A DNA stretch of 64,000 bases. Source: Entomortierella parvispora. Taxonomy: Eukaryota > Mortierellomycota > Mortierellomycetes > Mortierellales > Mortierellaceae. Below, piece after piece: positions 1 through 9,609 of the stretch. The notes beneath the pieces are model-generated. The model ran no database searches and was not told the DNA's origin. It saw only the letters and a list, made by a program, of their open reading frames with translations. The stretch is from NCBI GenBank assembly GCA_963573315.1, contig OY752151.1, positions 496,001-560,000 on the forward strand, given 5' to 3'. The position numbers were made by a program, and so were the translations under genes. Within the stretch, counting starts at the first letter, position 1, and the number at the start of each line of letters is the position of its first letter.

Positions 1-2
1 GC

Positions 3-281
3 CATTGCCTGTTGGCGGATATCGACTTCAACAGAGAGCAGTGGACCGCACCCTGCGCCAGCTCATCGATCCACCCTGAGCTCGATGCTGCTGAGATGGA
101 TGAACTGCGTTTTGACTCCTCTCCTCCCGGACAGTTCGTCTATCAGCATATGAAGAGTGACAGGGATGCACCCATAGAGTTCAATCGTCGCAACCTCACT
201 CTCAAGGGTGGCTATACGGAGGCGGAGATGGTGGAGTATGTCACCAGCTTCTTCAACATCCACACTCAGGAGAATCTCTAG
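3..281 (+). CDS. 3' end of an unidentified gene, truncated by window edge
   Basis: The frame is open from the left edge to a TAG at 279-281, giving about 92 C-terminal residues that begin upstream of the window. The visible part is acidic and hydrophilic with a tyrosine/phenylalanine-rich tail and no transmembrane segment. I do not recognise the family. A TTG at 12 is not a convincing start, so I read this as the last exon or 3' portion of a gene whose body lies outside. The alternative is a chance open frame, since a shorter antisense frame also exists. Confidence 0.4.
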   Translation, partial: HCLLADIDFNREQWTAPCASSSIHPELDAAEMDELRFDSSPPGQFVYQHMKSDRDAPIEFNRRNLTLKGGYTEAEMVEYVTSFFNIHTQENL

Positions 282-1061
282 GTTTGTCGAGTATCTTCAG
301 TCCCTGAAGTCGACTTAGCTCTGGAGCAGGATGGCCATCATCGAGTACCGGAAGTCGACTTAGCTCTGGATTAGCTCTTCAAAGGGGTCGTCCCATATCT
401 GGATGGCAGTCGGTCTGAATCCTCAGGTCTAGTGGGACACAGCCTGTTTTTAAAAAGCACGTCTGGCCCCACTGGCACCCCTGGTCACAGCATGCCCTCA
501 TAGCCTCTCTTAGCCCACAGAAATAAAGTTGCTCTCGTAGATAGACTCCGCCTCCCAGCCCTCAGTGGCTATCAGGTTAGAGAGGAGTCGCACCAAAGAG
601 GCCTGACTCCTGTGCCAGCCCTTGTAGGAAACACTCAGACCCACACCAGCGACGGACTGACTGCTGTTTTATTGCTCAGGAGAGCAAGCCCAGAGTGCAG
701 CCCGAGTCTGTCAGACCCAGAACAACCCCCCAGTGTAGTTGACAGTACAGAGGGCGGCAAAGTGCAGTTGCGCTTGCAGAGAGTGGCACTCTAGTTTTGT
801 CTTGCATTATTGCTCCCAGGATGCATGTGTCTTTCTCGGTCGTCGGGGTGGAGTTTGCCCACTTTCGCTCTTCTTTCTCCATCTTTTCATACCTTTTCAT
901 CCTCCTCTCCTGCTGCACGCACTGCTGCATACTCTGCTCTCTCCTCTCCACTCCCCACTCCCCACTATCTACTCATTGCTTGGTCTCTTTACATTCTTGT
1001 CACCCCCCCCCCTTCTCCACAACCTTTTGTGAATGCACCCTCACCAACACTCTGAATTGCA
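282..1061. other. Intergenic region with a short direct repeat
   Basis: No convincing gene is seen. A 20-bp direct repeat (gaagtcgacttagctctgga) occurs at about 306-325 and 352-371. The stretch 850-1060 is strongly pyrimidine-rich (runs of ctctcc and a C-run near 1004), as expected for a fungal core promoter or 5' leader just upstream of the gene starting at 1062. Confidence 0.5.
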
Positions 1062-2453
1062 ATGCAGTCCTCGGCCTTCTTGAACAACGTGCGAACCACC
1101 GCCAGCCAGATCCCCCGTGCAATCTCTCCTCACCTCGCCTCTCCAACCTCTCCAGTCTCCTCTGCGTCCTCGTCCATCCGCTCCATCTCTCCTAGTCGCC
1201 ACTCTTTCCAGATCCGATCCAGGTCTGCGTCGCCTTCTCCTCGGCGCTTTGCAAGTGTGCTTGCCTATCATGCAACACCCATTGCGAGCCCCAAGCAGCA
1301 GCAGCAGCAGCAGCAGGACAAGTCGCCCGAGCAACCACACCACTCTAGCCTGAGTGACCATGGCAAAGACGGAAGAAGCCGAGACGAGAGTCCCAGTCGT
1401 ATCGCAGTGAGAAACCTGGAAGAGTCTTGGAGACGATTCGAGTTGGATGCTGCGGCATCTCCTTCGTTGTCGTCGAGTTCGTCTTTTGGGCAGTCGGGCT
1501 CACAGTCCCCTGCCCGTGTTGGATCCCCCTCACCCCTTTCGAAGAAACCACCGTACAAGGAGTTGATTGAGTGCAGGAGCCTTGAAGAGAGCCTGTCCGA
1601 GGATGAGAACAGCACCCCACGTTTGAGCCAAGAGAGGCAAGAGACCCTTCTTGATCCTAAATCTCGGATGGCCAAACAGAGACCAGTTGGGCAATCGATT
1701 TCTGAGCCCAACGCAGATAACAAAAAGGGCAGCGCTGATCAACAGGATCGCAGCCCTCCTGCAGTGAAGGCCAACGGCGGTGGTCATACAAAGGACGGCG
1801 GTCGCGCGACCACGCAAGAGGTGCTGCATCTCGAACAGCAACAACCACAACCACAGTACAGCTTCAGCAGCACATTCCTCGCCTCCACTGAGGCAAGGCA
1901 CATCCTCGACTTGCCTCCTCTTTTGGGTCAAGACCCCAACAGGATTTCAGACGTCTTGCCCTTGACGATTCCTCATCATCCACAACCCCAACCGCATCCG
2001 AACCAAATCTCGTCTTCTTCATCGTCGTCCAATCTGTTGACAGAACTGAGTGACCAGGCGGATGCAACGGCCGAAGCAATGACGGAGCGGTATGCTGCCA
2101 AGAACTTGAACATGACAGAGACAGAGGCCCACAGGATGGTACAGATCTTGGCCAGTGAAGTGGTGTCGTTGCATGAGGAGGCAGCCAAGATGCGTGCGCA
2201 AATGGCTGAGGCAAGGCGAGACATGCTTGAGGCAGCACGACTGTTGAGACTGAAGGCAGAAAGCGAACGGCGAGAACACGAGTCTAGAGAGATGCAAGAG
2301 TATTCTTCTTTGTCTGGCGGTGTCGGTGCTGCTGGCACTTCTGCGCCTGCTAAATGGGAACAGAGAGGTGGACAGGATGTGGAAGAGGAGGAAAGGATGG
2401 AACGACGGAGGGCTGCTGCGAGCAGTTACGACAAGGACGAGTGGAAGGATTGA
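1062..2453 (+). CDS. Ser/Pro-rich protein with C-terminal coiled coil
   Basis: A single uninterrupted frame of 463 residues starts at the ATG at 1062, after a pyrimidine-rich leader. The first 330 residues are low complexity: Ser/Pro/Arg-rich with SPS and SRS clusters, a CAG-encoded polyglutamine run near residue 80, and SLEESL-type acidic repeats. Residues from about 330 to 430 are hydrophilic, with Ala/Glu/Arg heptads that look like a coiled coil, and an acidic/basic tail follows. There is no signal peptide or membrane segment. I do not recognise a named family. The SR/SP motifs suggest a phosphorylated scaffold or cytoskeletal protein, which is only inference. It lies head-to-tail with the UFD1-like gene. 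Confidence 0.7.
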   Translation: MQSSAFLNNVRTTASQIPRAISPHLASPTSPVSSASSSIRSISPSRHSFQIRSRSASPSPRRFASVLAYHATPIASPKQQQQQQQDKSPEQPHHSSLSDHGKDGRSRDESPSRIAVRNLEESWRRFELDAAASPSLSSSSSFGQSGSQSPARVGSPSPLSKKPPYKELIECRSLEESLSEDENSTPRLSQERQETLLDPKSRMAKQRPVGQSISEPNADNKKGSADQQDRSPPAVKANGGGHTKDGGRATTQEVLHLEQQQPQPQYSFSSTFLASTEARHILDLPPLLGQDPNRISDVLPLTIPHHPQPQPHPNQISSSSSSSNLLTELSDQADATAEAMTERYAAKNLNMTETEAHRMVQILASEVVSLHEEAAKMRAQMAEARRDMLEAARLLRLKAESERREHESREMQEYSSLSGGVGAAGTSAPAKWEQRGGQDVEEEERMERRRAAASSYDKDEWKD

Positions 2454-2928
2454 ACGGAAGCAGCCATTTTGTATATTATTATCTATATTATCGTACTATA
2501 TCAACTTCAACAAATATTACAACATCATCGTTAAGAAAAGCTGGGCGCAGTGCAGAGCATGGGCCTGCTGCAAGGGCGTGTGTGTGGGTTGCGAAGTGGT
2601 GCTCCCAAGGAAGAACAAGGCCAAGGAGCGCAAGCGCAAGCCCTGCACGTGACCACTCGTTTCTTTTTTTTTTCTCGCTCGTTCTTTTCTGTGTTGCTGA
2701 CAGATGCATCCATCCCACTTGCGTAAGTTCCTCCTTCTTCTTCTTCTCTTGATTGGATCATGTTGTTCATCATCCCTCGCCTCCGCTTTCCTTCTTCTCT
2801 TACTTCATTCCCATCCACCCCCACGCTTCCCACCCCTCCACCACCTTGACTCTCCCCTCCTCCGCGCTCACTTCCCCCATTCGCGTCCTCTCCACTTAGA
2901 TACACAACGCTCTGTCACCATTCAGGCC
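2454..2928. other. Intergenic region and UFD1-like gene promoter
   Basis: This holds the 3' end of the upstream gene and the promoter/leader of the next one. From 2660 to 2900 it is very pyrimidine-rich. An in-frame ATG at 2704 would add 75 residues of Leu/Ser/His/Pro-rich sequence to the downstream protein, but that extension looks like translated leader rather than protein. Confidence 0.5.
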
Positions 2929-5173
2929 ATGACATTCACCTGGTCAGACACATTCACCTTGGGAGAGCCAACTGGCGCCAGCAAGGGCGACAAGATTATT
3001 CTCCCCCAGGCTGCACTAGAGGCCATCATCCAGCAACACGCTTCTGCACCGTTGCCGCCGCCGCCCGAGGTCGACCCCAACTACGATCCTACTTCTTGGG
3101 ATCCTTCACCATACGACCAGTTCCGTTCACAGAAACCCCGCGAACTGCCGTCTCCTCTAACTTTCCAGATCCGTAACCCTACCAACCGCCTACTCACGCA
3201 TGGAGGTGTAAAAGAATTCTCGGCAGAGGACGGGCTCGTACACTTGCCGGCATGGATGATGACCTCCTTGTCTGCCGCGGTCGGCGATCTTGTCGCGATC
3301 AAATATGCGGATCTGCCAAAAGGCACCTGGGCGAAATTCAGGCCCATCTCCTCCGACTACATGGAAATCTTGGACTTTCGGGCGTTGCTCGAAAGTGTCT
3401 TGAGATCACACTACACCACACTGACAAGAGGCGAGGTGCTGAAGGTTGGACAAGGCAACAAGGAATTTTCTTTTGTAGTCGAGGAACTAAAGCCAAGTCC
3501 GGAGGCTGTTTGTATCACGGACACAGATCTAGAGGTCGATATTGAACCCCTCGACACGGACATGGAGCAAGATGCTACCACTGATGGCGCTGCAGGAAGC
3601 AAAGCGACAGGAAAGCGTGCAGCGAGGGATTCCGTGCTCAAGATCGGATTCGAATCCCAAGGACGCGTCCCTGTTGATGGCTACCAGTATTGGACGGTGG
3701 ATGTTCCGAATCGTCAGTCGGGCATTCGAGTGCAGGTGAATGTACAGGAGCCTGGCGATCTGGATGTTCTGGTCTCGTTAAAGCAGCCTGTCACCTTGGA
3801 AGATCACATGTGGGCAGATTTCACGAGTTTCGAGACCAGGAGTATCGTCATTCCAGCGTCAGACAAGGACTATGCAACTCAACAGGGATCACAAATACTG
3901 CATCTGGCAGTCTATGGTCGAGCATCTTCGGTCGCAGATTCTCTTGGTTCTCCAAGAGAGTCATTTTATACTATCCTGGTCGAGTACCATGATGCGATAT
4001 CAGAAGACAACGCATCATCCAGCAACTCCAGAGCGGCAACAACATCAGTGGAGGTGCCTAATAAGAATGCCCCGGGATATCAGGAATGCACAAACTGTGG
4101 CTCATGGATTCCAGAGCGGACAATGATGCTCCACAGCAATTTTTGCTTCCGAAACAACTCAAAGTGTGATCGATGCGGTGAAGTTATGAAGAAGGAAGAG
4201 CTCCAAAATCATTTTCACTGCGATCACTGCGACATGGTAAGAAGGGGCGCTTGATAATATGTAAATGCACCAGCTTGTTGTATTAGAAGATTCGACTTAT
4301 ATATCCTTCTTTTTTCTTGTTGAATTTTAGCATGGACATATCTCCGAAAAGAAAAAGCACATGGAAATCTATCATGGATGGTATCAGTGCTCATGTGGGT
4401 CGTTTGAATCGCCCTCACTCCCGGATCTGGCGCTGCACCGGCGGACGACGTGCTCTGAACGATTTATTATTTGTCAGTATTGCCACATCCTTGTCCAGCA
4501 AGGACCCCCAGCTTCCAACCCGCGGGACCGCATTCGGGGGCTCTCTTCTCACGAGTCTTATTGCGGCGACCGGACGATACAATGCCAAAAGTGCACTCAA
4601 ATGGTCTCCCTCAAGGACATACAAGTACATGCACAGAACCACGAGTTTCAACGACAAAACCAGTCCACCCCCGCCATCTGCTCCAACCAAAACTGTGTCC
4701 GGCCAAAGTCAAGCAATGTCTTGGGACTCTGTCAGTTGTGTTTTGGACCCTACTGGGTGCCGACGGAAGACCCAAAGAACCAAAAGTTGATTCAGCGGTT
4801 AGCAAGAAAGTACCACGGACAGTTGATGACGGGATGCGGGAACGCATGGTGCCGGAACCCTTGCTGTGCAACTTTTAAGGGAGAACAGATGGATGCCACC
4901 ACAGCCGCCACGGAACTGATGAGGATGCTGAAGGAAGCCAAGATTGGAACGCCAGCCACTTCTAGTGCAACAAATGGGGATGCAGGTGGCAAGCTTTGGC
5001 TCTGCGTGGATGAGGGCACGACTCGAAAGAAAGTATTGGCCGAGTTATTGTTTGAGGATATGAAGGGAAAATATGCAATGGCTTGGTGCATCAAGGCCTT
5101 GGATGCAGAGCGTACAGACCTAGAAGCTGCCGTGCAATGGCTCAACTTGCAGGCGCCGCGTGTAAAAAAGTAG
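2929..5173 (+). CDS. UFD1-like ubiquitin-pathway protein with zinc fingers and AZUL domain
   Basis: Two exons, 2929-4236 and 4331-5173, joined in phase 0 across a 94-bp GTAAGA...TTTTAG intron, give 716 residues. The start at 2929 (MTFTWSDTF) is chosen because the in-frame extension back to 2704 is low-complexity leader. Residues about 75-205 resemble the UFD1 N-terminal fold, the part that binds ubiquitin in the Cdc48/p97-Ufd1-Npl4 complex. From about residue 387 come Cys/His zinc-finger repeats (CTNCG, CDRCG, CDHCD and more in exon 2), like TRAF/XAF1-type fingers. Residues about 589-640 match the AZUL zinc domain of UBE3A (HGQLMTGCGN, then WCRNPCC). The tail resembles a UBA helix bundle. The likely role is ubiquitin recognition or protein quality control. 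It is not the core Ufd1 orthologue, which is shorter and lacks the fingers. Confidence 0.85.
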
Positions 5174-5358
5174 TACTATTCTGAAAACAAATAAACATTC
5201 AGTTGTTGCGACTGATTGAGAGATCCTTCCTCGAGATGAGAAAAGACGGTTGGGGAGGGAACAGACCTTTTATTTTTTATTTCTTCGGTTTCTAGAAACA
5301 CTTCAGAAGGTGCAAGAGAAACTATTAAAGCCTGTGCGGATCTCGCGCCGGGAACGGT

Positions 5359-6447
5359 TTAAGCCTTGGGGACCTCGTGCGTGGCGCAATGAATTCCACC
5401 GCCTCCAACCGCCAGGTAGTCAATGCTGACGGCCTCGACTTTGCGACCAGGGAAGGCTCTCTGCACAATGTCGACGGCCTGACGATCAGCAGCGGCATCA
5501 CCAAACTGGGGGATAACAACACCGCCATTGGCGATGTAAAAGTTGACGTAGCTGGTCAAACCGCCATCCTCACAGTCAAGCTTGATCTTCTTGCAGAGAC
5601 GAATATCGTCGGGGGACAACTGGCGGACCTTGGCAGGGTCGGGTTCGGGGAGTTCAATGATCTGGAGCTTGCGGCCCTTGGCATCGGTCGAGTTGCGCAA
5701 GACACCCAGGGCTTGATTGTACTGCTGGATCCAAACCTGAGATTCAGTGTCACTGGCAGGGGCAGGGAAAGGACGGCTGACCATGACGACACCGGGGGCA
5801 ACGAAACGAGCAAGACTGTCAATGTGCGAGTCGGTGATATCATGATCCTTGACACCTTTGACCCAAATGACTTTTTGGGCATTCAACTCGGACTTTAGGA
5901 CCGCTTCGATCTGGTCGCGCGACATGCCGGGGTTACGGTTGGTGTTGACCATACTGCTTTCCGTCAACATGAGCGTGCCTTCACCATCGGTCTCGATCGC
6001 TCCACCTTCCGCCACGAGCTCGGACTGGTATTCTTTAAACTTTAAAAAGTCGAGAAGACTGGTGGCCACTTTAGCATCATTCTTGTGGTACTGTTTCCCA
6101 CCCCAACCATTGAAGTTCAAGTCCCAGCCAATGACATTCTTGCCGTTGGTCATGAACAAGGGGGAGGTGTCGCGGGCCCAGAGATCGTCGACCTTCAAGG
6201 GGATGATGCCAATTCCGTTACCGAGCGCGGCCTTGGCCTCGTTGACATTGTTGGGTGGGACCATGACTTGGACATACTCAAACTTGGAGATGGCTTGGGC
6301 TACGCGAGCAATGTCGGACTGGACCTTGGAGTTGAGGCCCTCCCAGCCAGTGGGCCAAGACATGATGGTCGACTGGTGAGAATTCCACTCGGGGGCGATG
6401 CGGTAGCCCACGGGGACGGGGGAAGGCTGGCTGGAAGATTGGCCCAT
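5359..6447 (-). CDS. Agmatine deiminase / porphyromonas-type peptidylarginine deiminase family
   Basis: An intronless frame of 362 residues, within the usual 350-370 of the family. The family hydrolyses the guanidino group of agmatine (to N-carbamoylputrescine plus ammonia) or of peptidyl-arginine, through a covalent thiouronium on a cysteine. Visible family landmarks are WARDTSP near residue 89, EGGAIETDGEGT near 145, the HID motif in TDSHIDSLARF, the SYVNFYIANGGVV block, and the C-terminal GGGGIHCATHE holding the catalytic Cys at about residue 354. There is no signal peptide, so it should be cytosolic, in line with polyamine metabolism. The N-terminal MGQSSS could be N-myristoylated. All expected catalytic residues are present. 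Confidence 0.9.
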   Translation of the reverse strand: MGQSSSQPSPVPVGYRIAPEWNSHQSTIMSWPTGWEGLNSKVQSDIARVAQAISKFEYVQVMVPPNNVNEAKAALGNGIGIIPLKVDDLWARDTSPLFMTNGKNVIGWDLNFNGWGGKQYHKNDAKVATSLLDFLKFKEYQSELVAEGGAIETDGEGTLMLTESSMVNTNRNPGMSRDQIEAVLKSELNAQKVIWVKGVKDHDITDSHIDSLARFVAPGVVMVSRPFPAPASDTESQVWIQQYNQALGVLRNSTDAKGRKLQIIELPEPDPAKVRQLSPDDIRLCKKIKLDCEDGGLTSYVNFYIANGGVVIPQFGDAAADRQAVDIVQRAFPGRKVEAVSIDYLAVGGGGIHCATHEVPKA

Positions 6448-6996
6448 TCTGCAAAATATCTGACGGAGAGAAATGTTGGGTATAGTGGACAGAGGGAGAT
6501 AGACAGAGAGAGAGGAGAGAACCCTAAAGGATGAGTTGGCTATGAGATTTTTGTGGAGAAGACAAGGGAAAAAAGAGGCGCGACCTTTTATACGGATCGA
6601 CAGGGCTCACCCTGGCAACGAGGCTGCTGGTTCGTGTTTGGCCAGTTTCAACGTCAATTAGAGAAAGAACAAAATTTCTCCGTGCGACTCATTTTTGCGA
6701 TGATCCCGCGTTCATAGGCTGGCGTCGAGAAGGCTGTAGCGAAAGGGGAAAAGAGCAAAAGAGCTGCAAATGGCATTTATTTCGTTCAGAGCCCCTCTTC
6801 GATCGCTTTTGTTTCGCCCGGTAACAAATTGGAGGGAGAACACAGCCTCAAGTTTTACGCTTTTGGACATGTCCCTGCACACCATCGAAGCAGTCCTTTT
6901 TTATTCTCCTTTTGGTGTCCCTTGCATGGACATTGGAGCGGTCCTTTTTTACTTTATTTTTTTCAGGGTCCATTGAAAATCTACTTGCCACGAGTC
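6448..6996. other. Intergenic region between agmatine deiminase and FAD monooxygenase genes
   Basis: This contains the upstream region of the minus-strand deiminase gene and the 3' flank of the minus-strand monooxygenase gene. Only short frames of no recognisable character are present. Confidence 0.5.
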
Positions 6997-8802
6997 TTAC
7001 TCCACCGCCAAGACTTTCAAAGTCTTGATCAAGCTGTTTTGAGGCGCCGCAGGGACTGTACCGTCATCCTTGACTAGAGGTAAGAATGAAACCTGTGGCC
7101 TGTAGACAGCAGTCTTTCTCAGGATCATGGCCCACAACCACCGAGGCATCCTTCGCTGCACAAACCGAACCAAGGCTGCCGTCATTGTCTAATGAAGACG
7201 GAACCCCAAATTAAGACCATTAAAAAGCAAAAGAACAATACAAGCTCAGACAGGAAGAGGGGATGAAGGAGAATTTACCTTGGAGCTTGTCATGGCGTAG
7301 TACTGACTTTTCTTAAATTGCTCAATTGCAATAGGGTGTCGTTCATTGTAGTACTCTTGAAACACCTTCTCGGTTGCTTCAACCTCGGGCTTGGAGGGGA
7401 GGACATTGATCCAATTGGCTAGACAAACGGCGTCGTGAATCGCTGTTACGGCGCCGGAACCTCCAGATGGACTGAGTTTGTGGCAGGCTGTTGTTTCGTT
7501 CACACGATGGTAACGGTGAGGGTCCTCTTTGATTAGTAGAAGAAAAAAAGGGCTCGTCTAGATATAAAGAAACCTCCTCCAAAATCGGACTTGATTATCG
7601 TCGCTTACCATCTCCCATGAGGACTAGTCTTCCTGAAAACCAGGTCTGGAACACTTTTTCCTCAAGGGTAACTTTGGAAATAAGGTCTGTGGGCGTCAAG
7701 TCGATCAGGGTTCCAAGAGTCGAGCCGGATGGCCCATTGGGGATGGGGAAATCACGTACAGCCATGCACATCGCCTCGGTCGCCTCTGGGCCCCATTCTG
7801 TCGAAGCGTCCTCTCCTTTGTGTTTAGTTTCTTTGAAGTATTGCAACGCCATCCAGCAAATGGTCCTGTGTTTAGTGGTGAATGTTATCCACTAATAAAA
7901 AATTGACAAAACAAAAGCAGGAGCGAACCCAATTGAGTTGGATGTTATGTCGCAGGTTCAATCCTAGGTGTATTTTGTCCATCTTCGTTACCGTGTATGG
8001 ACTTCCTACGCCAACCATCTGGTTACTCTGACATGTGTCTTCCTTCAATTCAGGGAAGGATTCCACCTGCAATGGCTCTGTCTGTCCTACAACACAAATA
8101 CAGTCGTACGGTAGTGGTGTGTCGTCTGAAATAGGTAATCGACCTTTTTCTTTCAGTCCCGCAAACAATTCCTGTCGGACAACAGAGTTTGCTCCGTCCG
8201 CGCCTACCACAAGGTCGCCTTCGTACTCTGAGCCGTCCAAGCAAGTCAGTTTGACGCCATTGTCCATGGATAAGACCGTGGAAACCTTCTTGTTGAAATG
8301 AATCTTTTCTGCCGGGACCTGACTGTGCAATAGGTCGTAGATGGCAGGACGAGAAGTCACTCTGGGCTCTGAGCCACCCATTTCCGCAAGGGGCGAGAAG
8401 TCGACCATGTAATCAAAGGTGCAGTGTTGGTCCCGCATGTTGACTCGATGGCTGACAAGGGAGAGTTGTGTAAAGTCCTCATAGATTCCTAGTTGACGGA
8501 ACAGCGAGGCCACGCTTGCACCCATGGCCAGTGCTGATCCTGCGCGACGATTTGGAAAAAAAAAAGCCAAATAATGATATGGTTAGGAAAATGGCCTGAG
8601 CAAACGTTGCAGAGCATTTTTTTTTTCTTTTTGGTTTTGTTTTTTGTGATATCGTACCCAGAGGCTTGATTGTGGCCGCACGTTCAAAGATGGAGTACGG
8701 GACCCCTGCTCGCTCGAGAAGAAGCCCAAGGGCAAGACCACCGATGCCTCCACCAACTATCAGGACTCGAGGTCTGTCTTGCTGGAGCGAAGACTGCGAC
8801 AT
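6997..8802 (-). CDS. FAD-dependent monooxygenase (PHBH-type), copy 1
   Basis: Five exons on the minus strand: 8802-8658, 8539-7992, 7891-7609, 7487-7279 and 7188-6997. All junctions are GT-AG and the frame is continuous, giving 458 residues. The N-terminus has the Rossmann motif VLIVGGGIGG (residues about 13-22) followed by the FERA segment that binds the FAD ribose. The middle carries VVGADGANS (the DG motif), and exons 3 and 4 join to give the GD motif LVLMGDACH. This is the class-A flavoprotein monooxygenase layout, which hydroxylates small aromatic or polyketide-like substrates using NAD(P)H and O2. Exon 3 was placed by aligning with copy 2 at 12790, which shows the same Trp-x-Thr-Phe start. 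The two copies are divergently oriented around the microexon gene. The substrate is unknown. Confidence 0.88.
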
Positions 8803-9609
8803 TGGTTTGACGGGGAGCTAGAGGTATTCTGTGCTGAAACGAGCAATGTCAAAATAGAAAGGAGTGAGGATTGATGCAGAGGACCAGTCTTGAAATGGAC
8901 GGATAGATGAATACAGTAACGAGATGGAATGGACCATGCAACTGCATGTCCAAGGTAAGCCCACGCGCGCGTCCCCGTTTTTCATTGGCTAAAACGCTTG
9001 CCGTTGATCAGGAGCAGGCGTCACAACACGTGACTACAACGGACGTACAGTACTGTGCTTTGACCGAGGTCTACGGACGGCAGACGGGCAGAGGCAACGA
9101 TGAACGATAATCAAAGTAACAATGTATTCGATAAGAAAAAGTGAGGGTTGTCTCAAGAGAGACCCTGAAAAACACTCCTAACAAGATATTACCTTGTAAG
9201 GACGTTGGTGGTGAATACGGCGATGCGATCAAAAGATCCGGTATCAACTCCAATGTTGTTCGTCGATTCTAGACCACGGCTAGCAGGGGACAAGCAGGGG
9301 ACAAGCGCTGCACACCGTCTGGAGGCCAACCTTCAAGTCTAGTCAAAGAGCCTTGGCGGTACATGAGCTGATGCTTGTTTTATGTCGCTCCTGGGATCAC
9401 CCTGTGACCTTGGCTTCTATCCCCTCTCCTTTATTTTCCTGGCTTTAGACCCAGTGAGAAGGTCGCCCCCTTGATTCATCTCCAATTTTTCCGGACTGTC
9501 TGAACATGATGGATTGTTGGGTGTTTCCTCTTTCTTTAGCTCTCTTCAATCCACTTCCTCCATTCATCTTACACACCGCTTGCCCTCTCTCAAGCTTTCA
9601 CTCCATCCA
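8803..9609. other. Intergenic region upstream of the microexon gene
   Basis: This is the divergent region between FAD monooxygenase copy 1 (minus) and the secreted microexon gene (plus). It holds a small tandem repeat (gcaggggacaa twice, about 9291-9312) and a pyrimidine-rich leader from about 9535 to 9609. No gene is seen. Confidence 0.5.

Noticed and set aside
2704..2928. In-frame ATG upstream of the UFD1-like gene that would add a leucine-rich, signal-like N-terminus
   Set aside because: The extension is translated pyrimidine-rich leader of low complexity. A secreted start makes no sense for a ubiquitin-pathway protein, and the ATG at 2929 fits.
5377..6534. Plus-strand open frames of 149-176 codons
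   Set aside because: They lie antisense to the agmatine deiminase gene, whose catalytic motifs are all present on the minus strand.
7921..7991. Reading exon 2 of FAD monooxygenase copy 1 through to about 7929
   Set aside because: The phase does not close with exon 3. Alignment with copy 2 shows the donor at GTAACG after 7992 and acceptor at 7892-7893, restoring the shared Trp-x-Thr-Phe segment.
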